Shown here piece by piece: positions 12,566 to 24,947 of a stretch of DNA of 64,000 nucleotides (within the stretch, counting starts at the first letter, position 1; each line of letters starts with the position of its first letter). Made by a program: the position numbers and the translations under genes. This DNA is from Wurfbainia villosa (taxonomy: Eukaryota > Streptophyta > Magnoliopsida > Zingiberales > Zingiberaceae), in the NCBI GenBank assembly GCA_025175895.1, contig CM046004.1, positions 3,472,001 to 3,536,000 of the forward strand, written 5' to 3'. The notes beneath the pieces were generated by a model. The model was given only the letters and a program-made list of their open reading frames with translations. It ran no database searches and had not been told where the DNA came from.

Positions 12566-15500
12566 ATGATGCTCAGGGCGATTCTTTTGGTCCTTCTCCT
12601 TCATGAGACCGCAGCTGCAAATCTTCCTGCAAAATGGCAGACCTTGAGTGGTATGATTAATCAGCTTAATTATATGTGTTGTTTTTCTTTACAAAGTATA
12701 TTCCCCAATTTGATTAATGAACCACAAAGATGAATAATGTGTTGGAGGGCACGGACAGATGTGGCATATTAATGGCAAGCGACTCTTGGTTTTATCTAAC
12801 TCTGACTCTGATCAATTCGATTTTAGCACTTCATTTTAACCAAATGATCGCTAATGAGTAGAACGATCTAATTACCATCATATGCAAGCCGATATTATGT
12901 TGCCTACTATGGAGCAACAATTGAGGTGCATGGTGCTTAATCCCCAACATTAATTTGCAGGCGGTGCTCCTTTGGTCATAGCACAGGGTGGCTTCTCTGG
13001 AGTTTTCCCAGAGTCCAGCCAATATGCCTACCAGTTTGCACAGGCAAATAGTGTGAAAAATGTTGTTCTATATTGTGATCTTCAGATAACAAAAGATGGA
13101 GCTGGAATCTGTCATACGGATTACAGGCTTGATAATTCCACAACTATTTCATCAGTCTTCCCTAAAGGCCAGAAAACTTATCCTATCGATGGACAACAAG
13201 TTCGAGGATGGTTTTCGGTTGATTTCACTTCGGATCAATTATATAACAACGTTTCGTGTGAGTATAGTATGACAGTGCTTGTATTTTAATTAATGTTGTT
13301 CTTTTATTTAAATGAGTTTTAATTCTGGAAATCTTTTCGCCAAGGTTTATATTTAAAATTGTAAGGTAACCATGATTCCTAAACTAAAAAGAAATAAGTA
13401 ACTATTATATTAGATGGAAGGAAGAACGGGTTGCTCCTATATATTCTTGTCGTTGATAAAGGAGAGTTTTTCATGTTCATATAGTAATGATTCTGTTTCT
13501 ATTATGTGCAGATTATAAATAGTTCATATAGTGACTAATTGCTCATTATCTTCTTAACATAAAACAAGTCATCTGAATTTTATCCTTTTTCATTTTTTTT
13601 TTTCCTTGGAAGTGATTCAAAGTATCTATTCTCGACCAAGCATATTTGATGGAAGTTTGCCGATATCCATGGTTGAAGATGTCACTGGGCTTCACCCTTC
13701 TCAATTCTGGATAAATCTTCAGGTGAATGCATCAAAATCCTAACTGTATCATCTTTTGATAAATTGACTTCATTGTTCTTTTTTGTTTTTGGTTCCATTC
13801 TCGAGTGAAATACTTGATCTCGAAAGGATAGTCACTAAAATGCTCGTTCATCTCCACGAAATGGATATTCCATGGCTATCTATGCATGGTCTTTGATTTT
13901 ATAATGTCTTTCAACTTGCTGCAGTTCAACACCTTTTTCAAGGCTCACAATCTGGATGCTGTAGACTACATTACCTCAGTTTCAGGACAAGTAGTTATAG
14001 ATTATATCTCTTCTCCAGAAATAGATTTTTTGAGAAGTCTGATGGGAAAACTCGGAAGGGCCAAGACAAAGCTCATCTTTCGATTCTTGAATGTGGATGA
14101 TGTCGAACCTTCCACAAAGAAAACATATCAAGCTCTCCTGACTGATCTTGCTACAATCAAGTCATTTGCTTCTGGAATTCTTGTTCCAAAAACCTACATA
14201 TGGCCTGTTAATCAAGATCAATATCTAGAGCCCCATACTTCTTTGGTGGCTGATGCTCATGCCCTTGGCCTACAAGTTTATGCGGCTTACTTTGCAAATG
14301 ATATGCCTGCAAGCTACAACTATAGTTTTGATCCGACTGCAGAGTATCTGCAATTCATTGACAACTCAGACTTCTCAGTAGATGGTGTTCTTACAGATTT
14401 CCCATCGACAGCATCAGAAGCCATAGGTGAGAATACTTCGTTGACCTTCAATTTGTTTGCTTTAAGATTAAAAATTTATCCACATTAAATCACTCGTTGG
14501 ATAATAGAAAACACAAGCTAATTTCTCCCTTTTGTTTGTTGCAGCTTGCTTGGCACACAACGACAAGAATGTCGTCCCTAACAAAGGTAAATAAGTTTTA
14601 TTTTTCCACTTTTTGTTCTTTTTGGTTATCGATGCTCATGAATTTTTCTTTTTTTTTCTCCTCGCTATGATGTATGATGCAGGTCGACCATTGATTATAA
14701 CACACAATGGTGCAAGTGGAGTCTATGCAGGATCCACCGATCTTGCATATCAACAAGCAGTAGCAGATGGAGCAGATATAATTGACTGTTCAGTTCAGAT
14801 GTCAAAAGATGGAGTAGCCTTTTGTTTGGAATCTCCAGATCTTATGGGCCACTCAACAGCAGTACAAACATTTATGTCACTAGCGAAGACAGTTCCTGAG
14901 ATACAAAGCAACAACGGAATCTTCTCATTTGATCTATCATGGAGTGACATCCAAAGCCTGAAGCGTAAGGAACTTTATTCTCTTTGTTGCCTGATGAGAT
15001 GAGATTCAGTATTTCCTATATATAAAGGGCTAAAATGGCTAGGGAAACCAGTGAAGTAGATTTATCTGTGAAACTATTTTATTCTCTTCGTTAATTTTCT
15101 GATGAGATTTCTCTACTTCGGATGAAAATGGTTAGAGAAGAAGTGAGGTAGATTTCTCATAGTCTTTGTTTCCTTGGGAGGAAGGAAACTAGAGTTTTCT
15201 TTCTCTCTGTTTTCTTGGAGGGAAAGAAAGAGGGAAGGAAGCTTGATTTTTAAAATTTGATATATGTATGTTTATAAGCTAGAAACACAGAGTTTCTGTC
15301 AAGATGGCAAGCACATGAGATAATATAGTTACGTTTGTGCTATAAAGATTCAAAAAGATATAGACATCCTTAATACTTTCATTTCTTCAGTTGATGCTCT
15401 GATCAAAGAAGGGTATTCATGCTTATATTATTTTTTTTCATCTTAAATTTCAGTCGTTTTACAATGCTATTTGACGTCGAGCTTAGTTACTTGAGAACAA

Positions 15501-17132
15501 CAACAATAATCAAGTTTTATTGGATATATATAACCATGCATATAAGAAGCTGATAAAAAATAAATGGATAGAAAATCTTTGAGTGGACGTTCATTACAGT
15601 ATTGGTTTTCCAATTACTTTCCTACTTATTACCTTTCAGTATATATATTGTACACATGTATTTCAAAATAATAGAATAATCTATGGACAATTTGGTGAGA
15701 ATATTAGAAAATATGAGAATGTTATAGTGATCCTGGTCTCCTCTTTTTGTTCTTTCCCATTTAGCTGAATTGGCGAGCCCCTTATCTCAAGCTGGCCTGG
15801 CAAGAAATCCTGCAGCTAAGAATGCTGGCAAGTTTATGACGCTGGATGACTTCCTTAACTTCGCAAAAAATACCACTGTTTCTGGAATTCTAATCAACGT
15901 AGAGGTACAATCAGATTTCATATTCTTTTCATTTGTCTTATAGAAACTAACATGCTAGAGCAAAATATTTTCCAAGCATAATTTTGAAGTCGGTCACTTC
16001 CAGAGCCATTTGCAGACTACTGCAGAAATGACTTTTGTTTGATTCGATCATTTTCTTTTAATCATGATTTTCTATTAAGCTTGAAAAATATTTCATTCCA
16101 TGAATGAATAATTTCTACATCATTTTGCGAATGAATAACATGTTTTTCTTCTTGCAGAATGCTGCTTATCTTGCTTCGAAGGAAGGCCTTGGAATAGTAG
16201 ACGCAGTCTCCACTGCACTCTCCAATGCTAGTTACGACCAAGAACCGAATAAGAGAGTCTTCATCCAGTCCGATGACATTCAAGTCCTCTCTGTATTCAA
16301 GAAATATCCCAGCTACGTTCGAGTGCTCACCATCGAGGAGACCATCAGTGATGCTCCGAAACCAACCGTCGACGAGATCAAACAAGTTGCAGATGCAGTC
16401 GACCTTCCCAGAGCATCCGTCGTCGCTGATTCAGGCTCCTTTATTTCTGGCTTCACCGACGTCGTCAAGAAGATGCACGCAGCAAACCTTTCGGTCCATG
16501 TTTCGGTCTTCCGGAATGAGTACTTAGCGATAGCGTTCGATTACTTCTCAGACCCCATGGTCGAGCTCGCTACGTTCGTTGCTGGTGTCGAAGTCGATGC
16601 TGTCGTCACTGAGTTTCCAGCCACTGCAGCAGCATACTTGAGTAAGTGCTTGCGTTTTTTAGTCCTGTTCGATGCACAAAATTCAATTGAGACATATAGG
16701 AACAAGGCAACATCTCTTTATGTTAGAACATCATCATCGAGATTTCTTTGGTGATCTCTTGTTCAGCATTTAATTTGTTTGAAGATTTTGATGTCGATTT
16801 AGTCCGACGACAGTGAGTTTGAATCGGCTTTTCCAGGGAGTCCATGCTCAGACTTGAATGCCAAGCTGGACTACTCGATCTTGCCCATAGAGCCTGGATC
16901 TCTCCTCGCTTTGGCTCCACCGGAGGCGTTGCCGCCGGCTGAAGCCCCTGCCCCTGCTCTCCTAGTTGCTGACATTCAAGATCCGCCACTACCACCGGTG
17001 ATCGATCGCTCCCAGGCGTCGTCGGAGGTGGCTCCTCCGACGACCTCTCCGCCTAGTGGTCAACTGAAAAATGCTGCGAGCGTTGCTGTTTGTCTCTCGG
17101 TGATGGTGCTCAGTTCCATCTGCGTCATGTAG
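12566..17132 (+). CDS. GDPDL: GPI-anchored glycerophosphodiester phosphodiesterase-like protein (GDPDL/SHV3 family)
   Basis: Nine exons: 12566-12650, 12961-13257, 13613-13722, 13925-14426, 14545-14586, 14683-14964, 15765-15904, 16158-16641, 16837-17132. The sum is 2238 nt, 745 aa, typical of plant GDPDL proteins. The order is an N-terminal signal peptide (ATGATG start, then a leucine-rich stretch), a first GDPD-like domain (from about residue 30, PLVIAQGGFSG), a second (from about 345, PLIITHNGASG), a Pro/Ala-rich linker (APAPALL region) and a hydrophobic tail fitting a GPI signal. Bacterial-type catalytic His-Arg-Gly and Glu-x-Asp motifs are degenerate in both domains, as is known for the family. 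Members act at the plasma membrane/wall in cellulose and pectin organisation and root-hair integrity. In domain 1 the usual ARGGFSG reads AQGGFSG. The exact orthologue is not assigned. Confidence 0.92.
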
Positions 17133-17650
17133 CAGTGATGCTGCTCCGGACAATTTATCATTTCATGGAATGAACAAAATTGCCTATTAAATTTTATACC
17201 AGCTTTGTTTTTTCAATCGAATATCTGAAAATAACAAATTTCGATTAAATCTTGAACGTCCACCAACGTAATTTTATTTTATTTTATTTTTATTTCAATG
17301 TGATTTTATAATTTTATTATGTCATTTACTACTTCTACAGTCATCTTGCCTCATATTAGCGAGTCATGTCTATACGATTTTAACTAAAAAGCTTTAATAG
17401 TTAAACATGATTAATTAATAATGGGTCCAAGAGGTATATATTCAGTTATGAAATCCTTTATTTGATGTATTACATGATTTATTTAATCTAATTTAGCCAA
17501 AGTAAACATATATTTTAGAGTATCTAAACGAAGAAAAATAAAAGACTTTTTAAATGATAATAATATGTATTGTAATTTACATTCGAGTAACATTTGGGGG
17601 GTTTTCATGACTGAATCAATTTGTCCGTTGGACTACCTAATGGGTTCGTC
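17133..17650. other. Intergenic region between GDPDL and NIPA8
   Basis: The 3' UTR of GDPDL and AT-rich spacer; nothing else recognised. Confidence 0.5.
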
Positions 17651-17655
17651 GGCGC

Positions 17656-17674
17656 GGCCCAATTTTGGCCCAAT
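17656..17674. promoter_or_regulatory. Paired site II (TTGGGCC/GGCCCAA) motifs
   Basis: Two GGCCCAAT words 11 bases apart. Such telobox/site II-type elements (TGGGCC/GGCCCA) are known from promoters of growth-related plant genes bound by TCP factors. They lie in the likely promoter of the NIPA8-type gene. Motif match only. Confidence 0.45.
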
Positions 17675-17679
17675 GGACT

Positions 17680-18825
17680 TCTCTACCGTATTCGAGAGCA
17701 CTAATGTTGGTCGCAACTAGCGATACGAACCTGTTTTACTCGAATCCGACGGCACAAGTAGTGTCTAGATTCGTGACTTCCCGTCCTACTGAGCTTCCAT
17801 GAATCAAGCTGCTGTCATCAAGTCGCGCATGCTTCTGGAGAATGGAGATCTGCTCTTCATTTTTGTCGTCGACGACAGCAGTCTCCTCATCTTCCTCGTA
17901 GGAACATTTTCTAGGGCTCTTCCCTTTTCTGCGTTCTCTTCTCGTCTCCGAGCTGTTCTTCTCTACTACAGATGCATCTGCGATGGATTAGGTGGTGACT
18001 CCTCGGAGTTAAAATTCTATCTAGACAAAAACTTTCTCGCCCATTGCCCCTGTGGCTTGTATAATTTTTTTTTTTTTTTTTTTTTTGCTTCTCTTCTGGT
18101 TCTAATTTGAATATTGCTCTTGTGCCAAATCTATTGAGGCGCCGACAAAATTCTTCTAATGAACTGGCGATTGTTCCGCCGTTTATTGTGAGATCTAGTG
18201 ATCGTATCTTGAGCTGGACGCTTGCATACATGAAATAGTGATCTTATAATTTTTTTCCCTTTTTTAAATCTTACTTTAAGATATTTTAAGCAGCAAGAAG
18301 GCATTTGAGTAGCAAAGCAAACATCTCAACTGTGTTTGGGAAGGAACTGTGGAGCGTAGCCAGATTTTTTTTTTTAAGTTAAACTTGTTTCTTTTGCAGT
18401 ACTTAATTTAGTTTTTGGTGCATTGTGAATGCTGGAACCGTATTTTCCATAAAATAATGCCATTATTTTATAAGATCAGTTACAGAAATCATAGCATGCC
18501 ACTGGATTACAAAATAGTTGGGAAAATTTTAACCTGATCTGCCTTTGCCTTTAGAGATAGATATACATGTCCGCACACACAGCTTCGGCATTCAATGACA
18601 GTTGTTCCGAAATTGTGAAAATTAATTCTTTACCTTTAGAATTTTGAGGTTCTTAAGAAACTACAATTGTTTCCTTCCTGCAGTGTCTAAATGAAGCTTT
18701 ATGGGATTCATTCAAAGATGAGTTGCTGCATTGTGAGATGACAATTGCTGCAACAATCAGCTTCAATGATCATCAACTCAAAAACTGAATTAAATTTATA
18801 ATAATCTAAGTTTTCTTTCTAATCC
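17680..18825 (+). other. Likely 5' UTR region (with intron) of the NIPA8-type gene
   Basis: The coding exon is preceded by a good acceptor (ttccttcctgcag, ending at 18683), so the first coding exon probably begins at 18684 and an upstream non-coding exon lies somewhere in 17800-18010. Open frames here (for example + 17799-18110, ending in a T run) show no protein features. Confidence 0.4.
18691..18741 (+). promoter_or_regulatory. Short upstream ORF (16 codons plus stop) in the NIPA8 leader
   Basis: ATG at 18691 reads 16 codons to TGA at 18739-18741 and ends 84 bases before the main ATG. If the leader exon starts at 18684, this is the first AUG of that exon. It may lower translation of the transporter; the function is inferred from position only. 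Confidence 0.4.
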
Positions 18826-21781
18826 ATGGGTGAGTGGATTGTTGGAGCTGTTATCAACATAATTGGAAGCATTGTCATAAACTTTGGGACTAACCTTCTA
18901 AAATTGGGTCATGATGAGGTATTCATAATTAATATTGTGCTCCTAATCTCTTTGCATAACTAATTGCTAGGGTACATTTGAGTGCTCACACTTGATGTTC
19001 ATAAATTCATGTAAATGTCGTTTCCATCTATCTTTATGTTTGTAGCGAGAGAGGTATTTCATGCTTGTTAATGATGGAAGTAATAGCAAACTTGATATGA
19101 AATCAATCATACATTTCCAAACTTGGAGAATTGGTATGCCCTTTTACTGATGTTATGCTCCTCTATTGCTTATGTTTAGTCCTATTTAACATATTAAAGC
19201 TTCTTTAAAATCACTTCTGTTGCAGGTATTCTTTTGTTTGCTTTGGGAAACTGCCTCAATTTCTTTTCCTTTGCTTATGCCGCACAGGTCTAGTTGCATT
19301 TTTGTTCTTAAATTATTACATCATGCATTTCCAATGTATTAAATATTTTCCTCAATTTATTCTTTTGCACTGAAATTCACAGTTGTCTAAGAAACTATGC
19401 ATCTATATCTATCTTTCCATCTGATGGCTGTGATTTGCTGTGTACTTTTGGTTAGCATTTGGTTAACATGGAATTTAGTGAAAATAATTGTCAACTTCGT
19501 GTTTTTGTATACTTATATGTTCCTTTACTGTAATATAGTGTTTGTCCCCTTAAACTATCAAGAGTATAAGCTATTGTCTATTTATTTTCTTCTATTCGAT
19601 CTAATTTAATGAATTTATTCCTTATGTTCTTGCGTTAAGTATGGCCTGCTTTGAGGAATGTTGGTAAATACTAACACATGCTGAGTTCCATGATAAACCA
19701 TGCCTCACTCATTATTTCCTTTTTTATCAAGAATAATTATAGCTCATTTATTTGATTGTTTCACTGATGAGATGTCTTGTTTTTTTATGACAGTCACTTC
19801 TCGCCGCTCTGGGTTCAATTCAGTTTGTATCCAATATTATATTTGCTTACTTTGTGCTAAATAAGACGGTATCAGTCAAGTATGTCATTTCTGAAAAAAG
19901 ATTGTTTCGATAAGGCATAATATAGTACCAAATATATTGTATATCATTTGGCAACTTGTTTGCAGGGTCATTCTGGCAACATCTTTCATTGTTTTGGGCA
20001 ATATCTTCCTAGTATCCTTCGGAAATCACCAGTCACCTGGTTGTGCTGTTAATTCTATTGCTGATGTTAAGAATATCAAATGATTGATTGCATGCTCCTT
20101 CTATTTTTTCAGTATTCACACCAGAGCAACTGATTGCAAAATACACCAGCTTAGTTTTTCTTTTATATTGCTTCACCTTGCTTTTGGTGGTTAGCCTCAA
20201 TCAATATATTTACAGGTTAGCTTTTTGTATGCTTTAATTTCTTGCTTGAAGCTGTCATTTTTCTTGGGTTTTTTTGAATAATTTTACGTGCAATTTTTGC
20301 AAAATTGTGTATTGGCTATTATATTTGACAGGAAAGGAGAAGCATATCTTGCAGCTTCTCAGCATGACAGTCTCTATTGGTCTACATTGCTTCCATTTTC
20401 ATATGCAACTGTTTCTGGTGCTGTGGGTTCCTGTTCAGTGTTATTTGCAAAATCATTGTAAGTTGGGGTTAGGAAAGATTTTGTAGGTTCTACAGGATAA
20501 ACTGGGTACTAAATTGTTTTAATAATTCTGTTTGCTTCTACAATAATTTGGACCTTGTCCTTCGTTTTATAATAAATCTGCCTCTGTTTCTCAGGTCTAA
20601 CTTGTTAAGATTGACCATGAGCAGCAAGTATCAGTTCCATAGCTGGTTTGCATATTGTATACTACTCTTGTTCTTATGTACAGCAGGGTTTTGGGTAATG
20701 ACGTTATTGAGTGTAAAGTTAACTTTTCAATTTGTTCCATTATAGTGGAGCATAATGCAGCTATATGACATGGAAAAGTCTCACATAGTTTCTCATTGAT
20801 TAAATCCTAGATGGCAAGATTAAATGAAGGCTTGTCTCTATTCGATGCAATCCTCATTGTCCCTATGTTTCAGATTGCATGGACCTTCTTTTCCATATGC
20901 ACTGGATTTGTATATTTTCAGGAATATCAAGTGAGCCTTTTGTTTATGGAAATGACGAAATCCCTTCACATAGTTTGCACTGATTTGCTGAAACTGACTG
21001 GAATGAACTTTGGCAGGTATTTAACACCCTAAGAACGACTATGTTTGTAATGGGGATGGCATGTGTGTTTGTCGGTATTTCTTTGTTGGCACCCGATGAC
21101 ACTAAAGGTACCAACACAGTTTTGTTTATGGTTTATCTGAGGTTATTGTTAGATAAGCTATTTTTGCTTATAAAATTTTAGGATGCAGAGAAAATAGTTC
21201 TTCATTGTCTTCAGCTCCAAGCCTTTCAACTGATATGAACAGGTAACTTTACACTCTCATACAGGGATCTTCCATGTAGGAACAACGTAGTGCACTTCTA
21301 AACTTGAGAAACATATTGAAGACATCCAATTTAAAATTTCATGTGAGTAATATGTGAAAGAAATTGGGTAGCAAAAAATGCAAAGAAGTGTGGGGTTGAT
21401 CAGTAGCTTTGATGTGTATAATGAAAAGAATTTAATGTTTTGAATCGAAGACCATCCAAGATGCCGACAGAAGACACCGAAGCAAACCTTGCAAATACAG
21501 TGCTTGCAAAAGCAAGACATATGCTCCTGAAGGCCAAGGTACTTCTACTGAAAAAGAATAATTTCGTTTTCTACTCTCGGGTAAAATATCCAAACACTGA
21601 TTCCATGTTCCTTTTCTAGGCTGTTGGTTCTTTTTCCCTGGGTCTAGGTGAGGACTCACCAGGTGCTTCTTCAGTACTCGTAATGCCTATGGTGTCTTCG
21701 AGGACCACAGGGTTCAGAGACACCGTCTGTGATCGAACAAAGTTCATTCCCCTAAGAAACTCCAATGATACAGAGATGTAG
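18826..21781 (+). CDS. NIPA8: NIPA8-type magnesium transporter (DUF803/NIPA family)
   Basis: Thirteen exons: 18826-18918, 19046-19133, 19226-19287, 19794-19879, 19966-20039, 20113-20215, 20332-20457, 20595-20694, 20811-20930, 21017-21107, 21182-21242, 21451-21538, 21620-21781. The total is 1254 nt, 417 aa. The protein starts MGEWIVGAVINIIGS, carries eight to nine hydrophobic segments, and has blocks I know from plant NIPA8/NIPA9: YAAQSLLAALGSIQFVSN, GNHQSPVFTPEQL, GSCSVLFAKSLSNLLRLTMS, FQIAWTFFSICTG. The hydrophilic C-terminal tail with 'VLVMPMVSSRTTGFR' is typical of NIPA8. The family is described as Mg2+ transporters; plant function is inferred. All introns are GT-AG; exon 5 uses the weaker donor G|gttgtg. 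No lesions seen. Confidence 0.92.
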
Positions 21782-22611
21782 GGAGCCATCTCTGATTGAC
21801 AAAGCGATTAATCTTCTGGCACTATTTTCGTGGTATTCGTCGTTGAGATACGATTCTATGCCAAAATTGTAAGTTCCAGGATCACAGATCCGCATTTGGC
21901 ATCCAAACATATTGTATACAGTATTCTTGTTGAGTGATCGGTAGATCTTCTTACTGATGGTCGGTCCTCTTGCGAAATCTCTTTGGATTTGCTTCTTCAT
22001 CCAGATGCTGTGAAGGTATCAGGTATCTATAATATATTCTGCAAGTTTATCAGAGCGAAAGGCAAAGCGTTTATCTTCTCTGAGACCCTTGGAGTTTTTG
22101 TCAACTTCTCTGCTTGATCCTTTCACCAACCGTAAGCAGCTTTTACTTTTTCTTATTATTATTATTATTTCTCTTGCTAAGTAATTTTTAAATAAGATAT
22201 GCTCTTATCAAGATAAATTAAAAAAGGTTCGTGTTGATAGATTCAATTGTAATCGATCATGCCTGGATTAAAATGGTTGGATCGCTCTCATGAACTGTTA
22301 GTCCAGTTAAGTTGTAAAAATTGGAAACTAATTTACTTATGTCTGAGACTAGGGATCATCTCATAGATAAATGCAACTTGATATTACAAGTAATGAAAAA
22401 ATAATAATAATCATTTAAAATTTAAGTAAATACCACTCCGAAAGTATCTCAAAGGCTGAAAAAGAGAAACCTGAGTTTATATGTAAGATAACATCAGAAG
22501 GTAATTACAAATTTACAATTTAAAAAAAATGGGTCTAGTATTCTGAACCTTTTCATTCAAATGCTAAACTGAGAATTTTGTTATCGATCATTCCTGTCAT
22601 TCTTAAATCAT

Positions 22612-22616
<5 letters not shown>
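21782..22616. other. 3' flank of NIPA8 and intergenic
   Basis: The first 250 bases or so are probably 3' UTR. The remainder is AT-rich with no gene recognised. Confidence 0.5.

Positions 22617-22662
<46 letters not shown>
22617..22662. repeat. (TA)n microsatellite
   Basis: About 23 uninterrupted TA units. Confidence 0.95.
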
Positions 22663-22665
<3 letters not shown>

Positions 22666-23864
22666 TTTAAAACAATAGATTTTTTGTGAAAAAAAATAAT
22701 AATGGAAGCATTGGTCTCCTCTAGTTTAATAGTCCTGCCTTACAATAAGACAGAAAAACAAGATATACAGTAAAAAAAAAAAATAACGTTCATTCTAAAT
22801 ATTCTTCTAAATCGACTTTTAGTATTTAAAAAGAAGTAAATCATTTGAGTATCAACTTCGCAGAGGCATAAAAAAAAATTAATTATTACACATGGCTAAA
22901 TTGACAAAATAAAATGGCCTTTTAATGAATTTAAGATTGGGAGCCAAAGAAATGAGATCATCTTTGTTGAAATAAATTACTGAAATTTAAAAATTCAGCA
23001 AGACGGTAAAGCAGCAGTTAGCCTGCTTTTAAGCCTCACATTATTAATAAAAAAACAGAATTCTATATCTAAAAATTAACAATCGGTGTGGCAAATACAT
23101 ATGAGAACATATCAAACATTAGATAAGCATCCATCATATTATATTCAATCGAAGAGTGTTCACAAATAGAAGTATAAAGAAGTAAAAGAAACCTCGTGCA
23201 GGAATTGAGTAAAGAAAATATCTTTGACATGTATTATTTATACCTCAATAATTTTTATCGTCAGTCTCTCGATAATAATAAAAAGAGATAAATCATGAAG
23301 AACTATATTTTTGATTGATCTATTGATTAGAACAACAAAAAAAATTTTAGTCTGGTAAAAATTTTAAATTCTATATCGAAAATCAATTTTTGTCCGACCA
23401 TAATAATATATCAAGTATAATGTGGCTTACGATTAAATTATTTCTATTTCGAAATCTTCTATTTTTTTAAATAAAAATTCAGCTGTATAAAATTATGTTT
23501 GCATCTAATTACACATCTGTTTTGTGTGTATATTTACATTTCAAATTTCAAAAACGAAAAAAATGGATTAGACTTGCTCAACTCCAAGGATATTTAAATA
23601 TTTGAGATAGAAAATTTACATTAATTAACTTTGAGGGAAATATGAGGTTAAATGAGATATATATATAAAAAAATACTAGAAACTCAAAAAGATTTTATGA
23701 AGAAAAAAACTCCATTTTTTTACTTTTCGGATACAGAATAAAAAAAAAATCTTGAGGTTAGATCAAGGAGGAAAGAAAGTCCATTTAACATTCGCACCCA
23801 ACAATAAACAATTTACTAGAATCAAATCTCTTTGTTTATTAAAAATTATAATATGAAGAAAATA
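22663..23864. other. AT-rich intergenic region
   Basis: No coding or RNA feature recognised. Confidence 0.5.
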
Positions 23865-23880
23865 ATTGAGCTTCAAATTC

Positions 23881-24049
23881 TGAGAAGTTGGAAATCGGAA
23901 ATCGCGGAGGGACGAGGCCCTCGACACGTTACAAGTGCGAGGGGGGTCATCTGAAGCCAAGAGGGATTTTAGACCCCTCATCCGGAATCGACCCCTCTCC
24001 ATTCTACAAGCAACCTCCTGCCTTACCACCGCGCCATCCCCGTAGGGAC
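23881..24049 (-). mobile_element. tRNA-derived SINE, 169 bp
   Basis: On the minus strand the 5' part reads as a tRNA-like RNA polymerase III promoter: box A TGGCGCGGTGG (24026-24036) and box B GGGTCGATTCC (23984-23994), about 31 bases apart. The unit is flanked by 16-bp direct repeats ATTGAGCTTCAAATTC (23865-23880) and ATTGAGCTTCAGATTC (24050-24065), one mismatch, as expected of target-primed insertion. The body is GC-rich in an AT-rich setting. There is no coding potential; open frames across it are chance. The SINE subfamily is not assigned. Confidence 0.8.
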
Positions 24050-24065
24050 ATTGAGCTTCAGATTC

Positions 24066-24940
24066 AAAGTTTAAAAGCCAGTGACTTGAAGTTAGGGCTG
24101 AATGAAATATCGCGAATGAAATCAAAACTTTTATTTGATTAATTCAAAATTTCAGTTTTTTTTAATAAAAGAATATCAAATTAATTGGATTAGATTTCGA
24201 ATTCAAGATTTTAAAAAAATAATTAACTCGGATAAGTAGACTGTTAGATCTCAACGATGATCTTACCAGTCGATTCATATATTTAAAAATCAACTGTTAA
24301 ATTTTATCAATGGACTAATAGTCGATTATTTCACTTAATTATTTTTTTATCGATTCAATTTTCGTTGAAAAAGTTATCGATTCGAGATTGTTCATTCATA
24401 TTTGAAATGCCTGCTGAGCTATTGCCAACTTAATTTTCTCAAACTGTTATATTGATATTCATTTATAATCAAAATACTACAAATACTAATACACATTTAT
24501 ATGATTGATTCATACTTGAACTAATAAACATTTGTTCCCTGAACGATAATTGGATGTCTCTCAATTAGTGCAATTTAGCACAAGAGTTGAATACAAGATA
24601 GACAGACAAATAATTGGACGAGGACAAGCATCATAAATCTAGACTCCAGAATGAAAACAACCAGTTTACTTGAATAAATTATAATTTAGAATGCCGGCAG
24701 TTAAAAGTAAAACCAAGCTCTGAGTTCCAACTACATCTAGGAGGCCATGCCATTATCGCAACAACATATCTAAAAGATTCTGAATGGAGATTAAGGATGG
24801 GCATTGCCTTATTCGAACAATGAAAAAACAATGTCTACCTCTCGAGTTTGAGTTAGAAAAAAACAAATAGCAAAAGGAGATGAAGTAGATGTTGGAATGA
24901 TATGATGATATCTCTGGACTGAACCTCTAACCTCAGCACG
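24066..24940. other. Intergenic / 3' flank of TSN
   Basis: AT-rich. The segment 24090-24400 has loosely inverted ends (agggctgaatga.. and ..tcattcatatttgaaatgcctg) that may be an old transposon, but no target duplication was found. The last 200 bases are probably TSN 3' UTR. Confidence 0.35.
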
Positions 24941-24947
24941 GTTTTGA

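Noticed and set aside
17799..18110. Open frame of 103 codons upstream of NIPA8
   Set aside because: Ends in a T run coding poly-Phe and lies in the probable leader/promoter of NIPA8; no protein features.
23888..24142. Overlapping open frames on both strands at 23.8-24.1 kb
   Set aside because: They run across the SINE; its GC-rich sequence lacks stops by chance.
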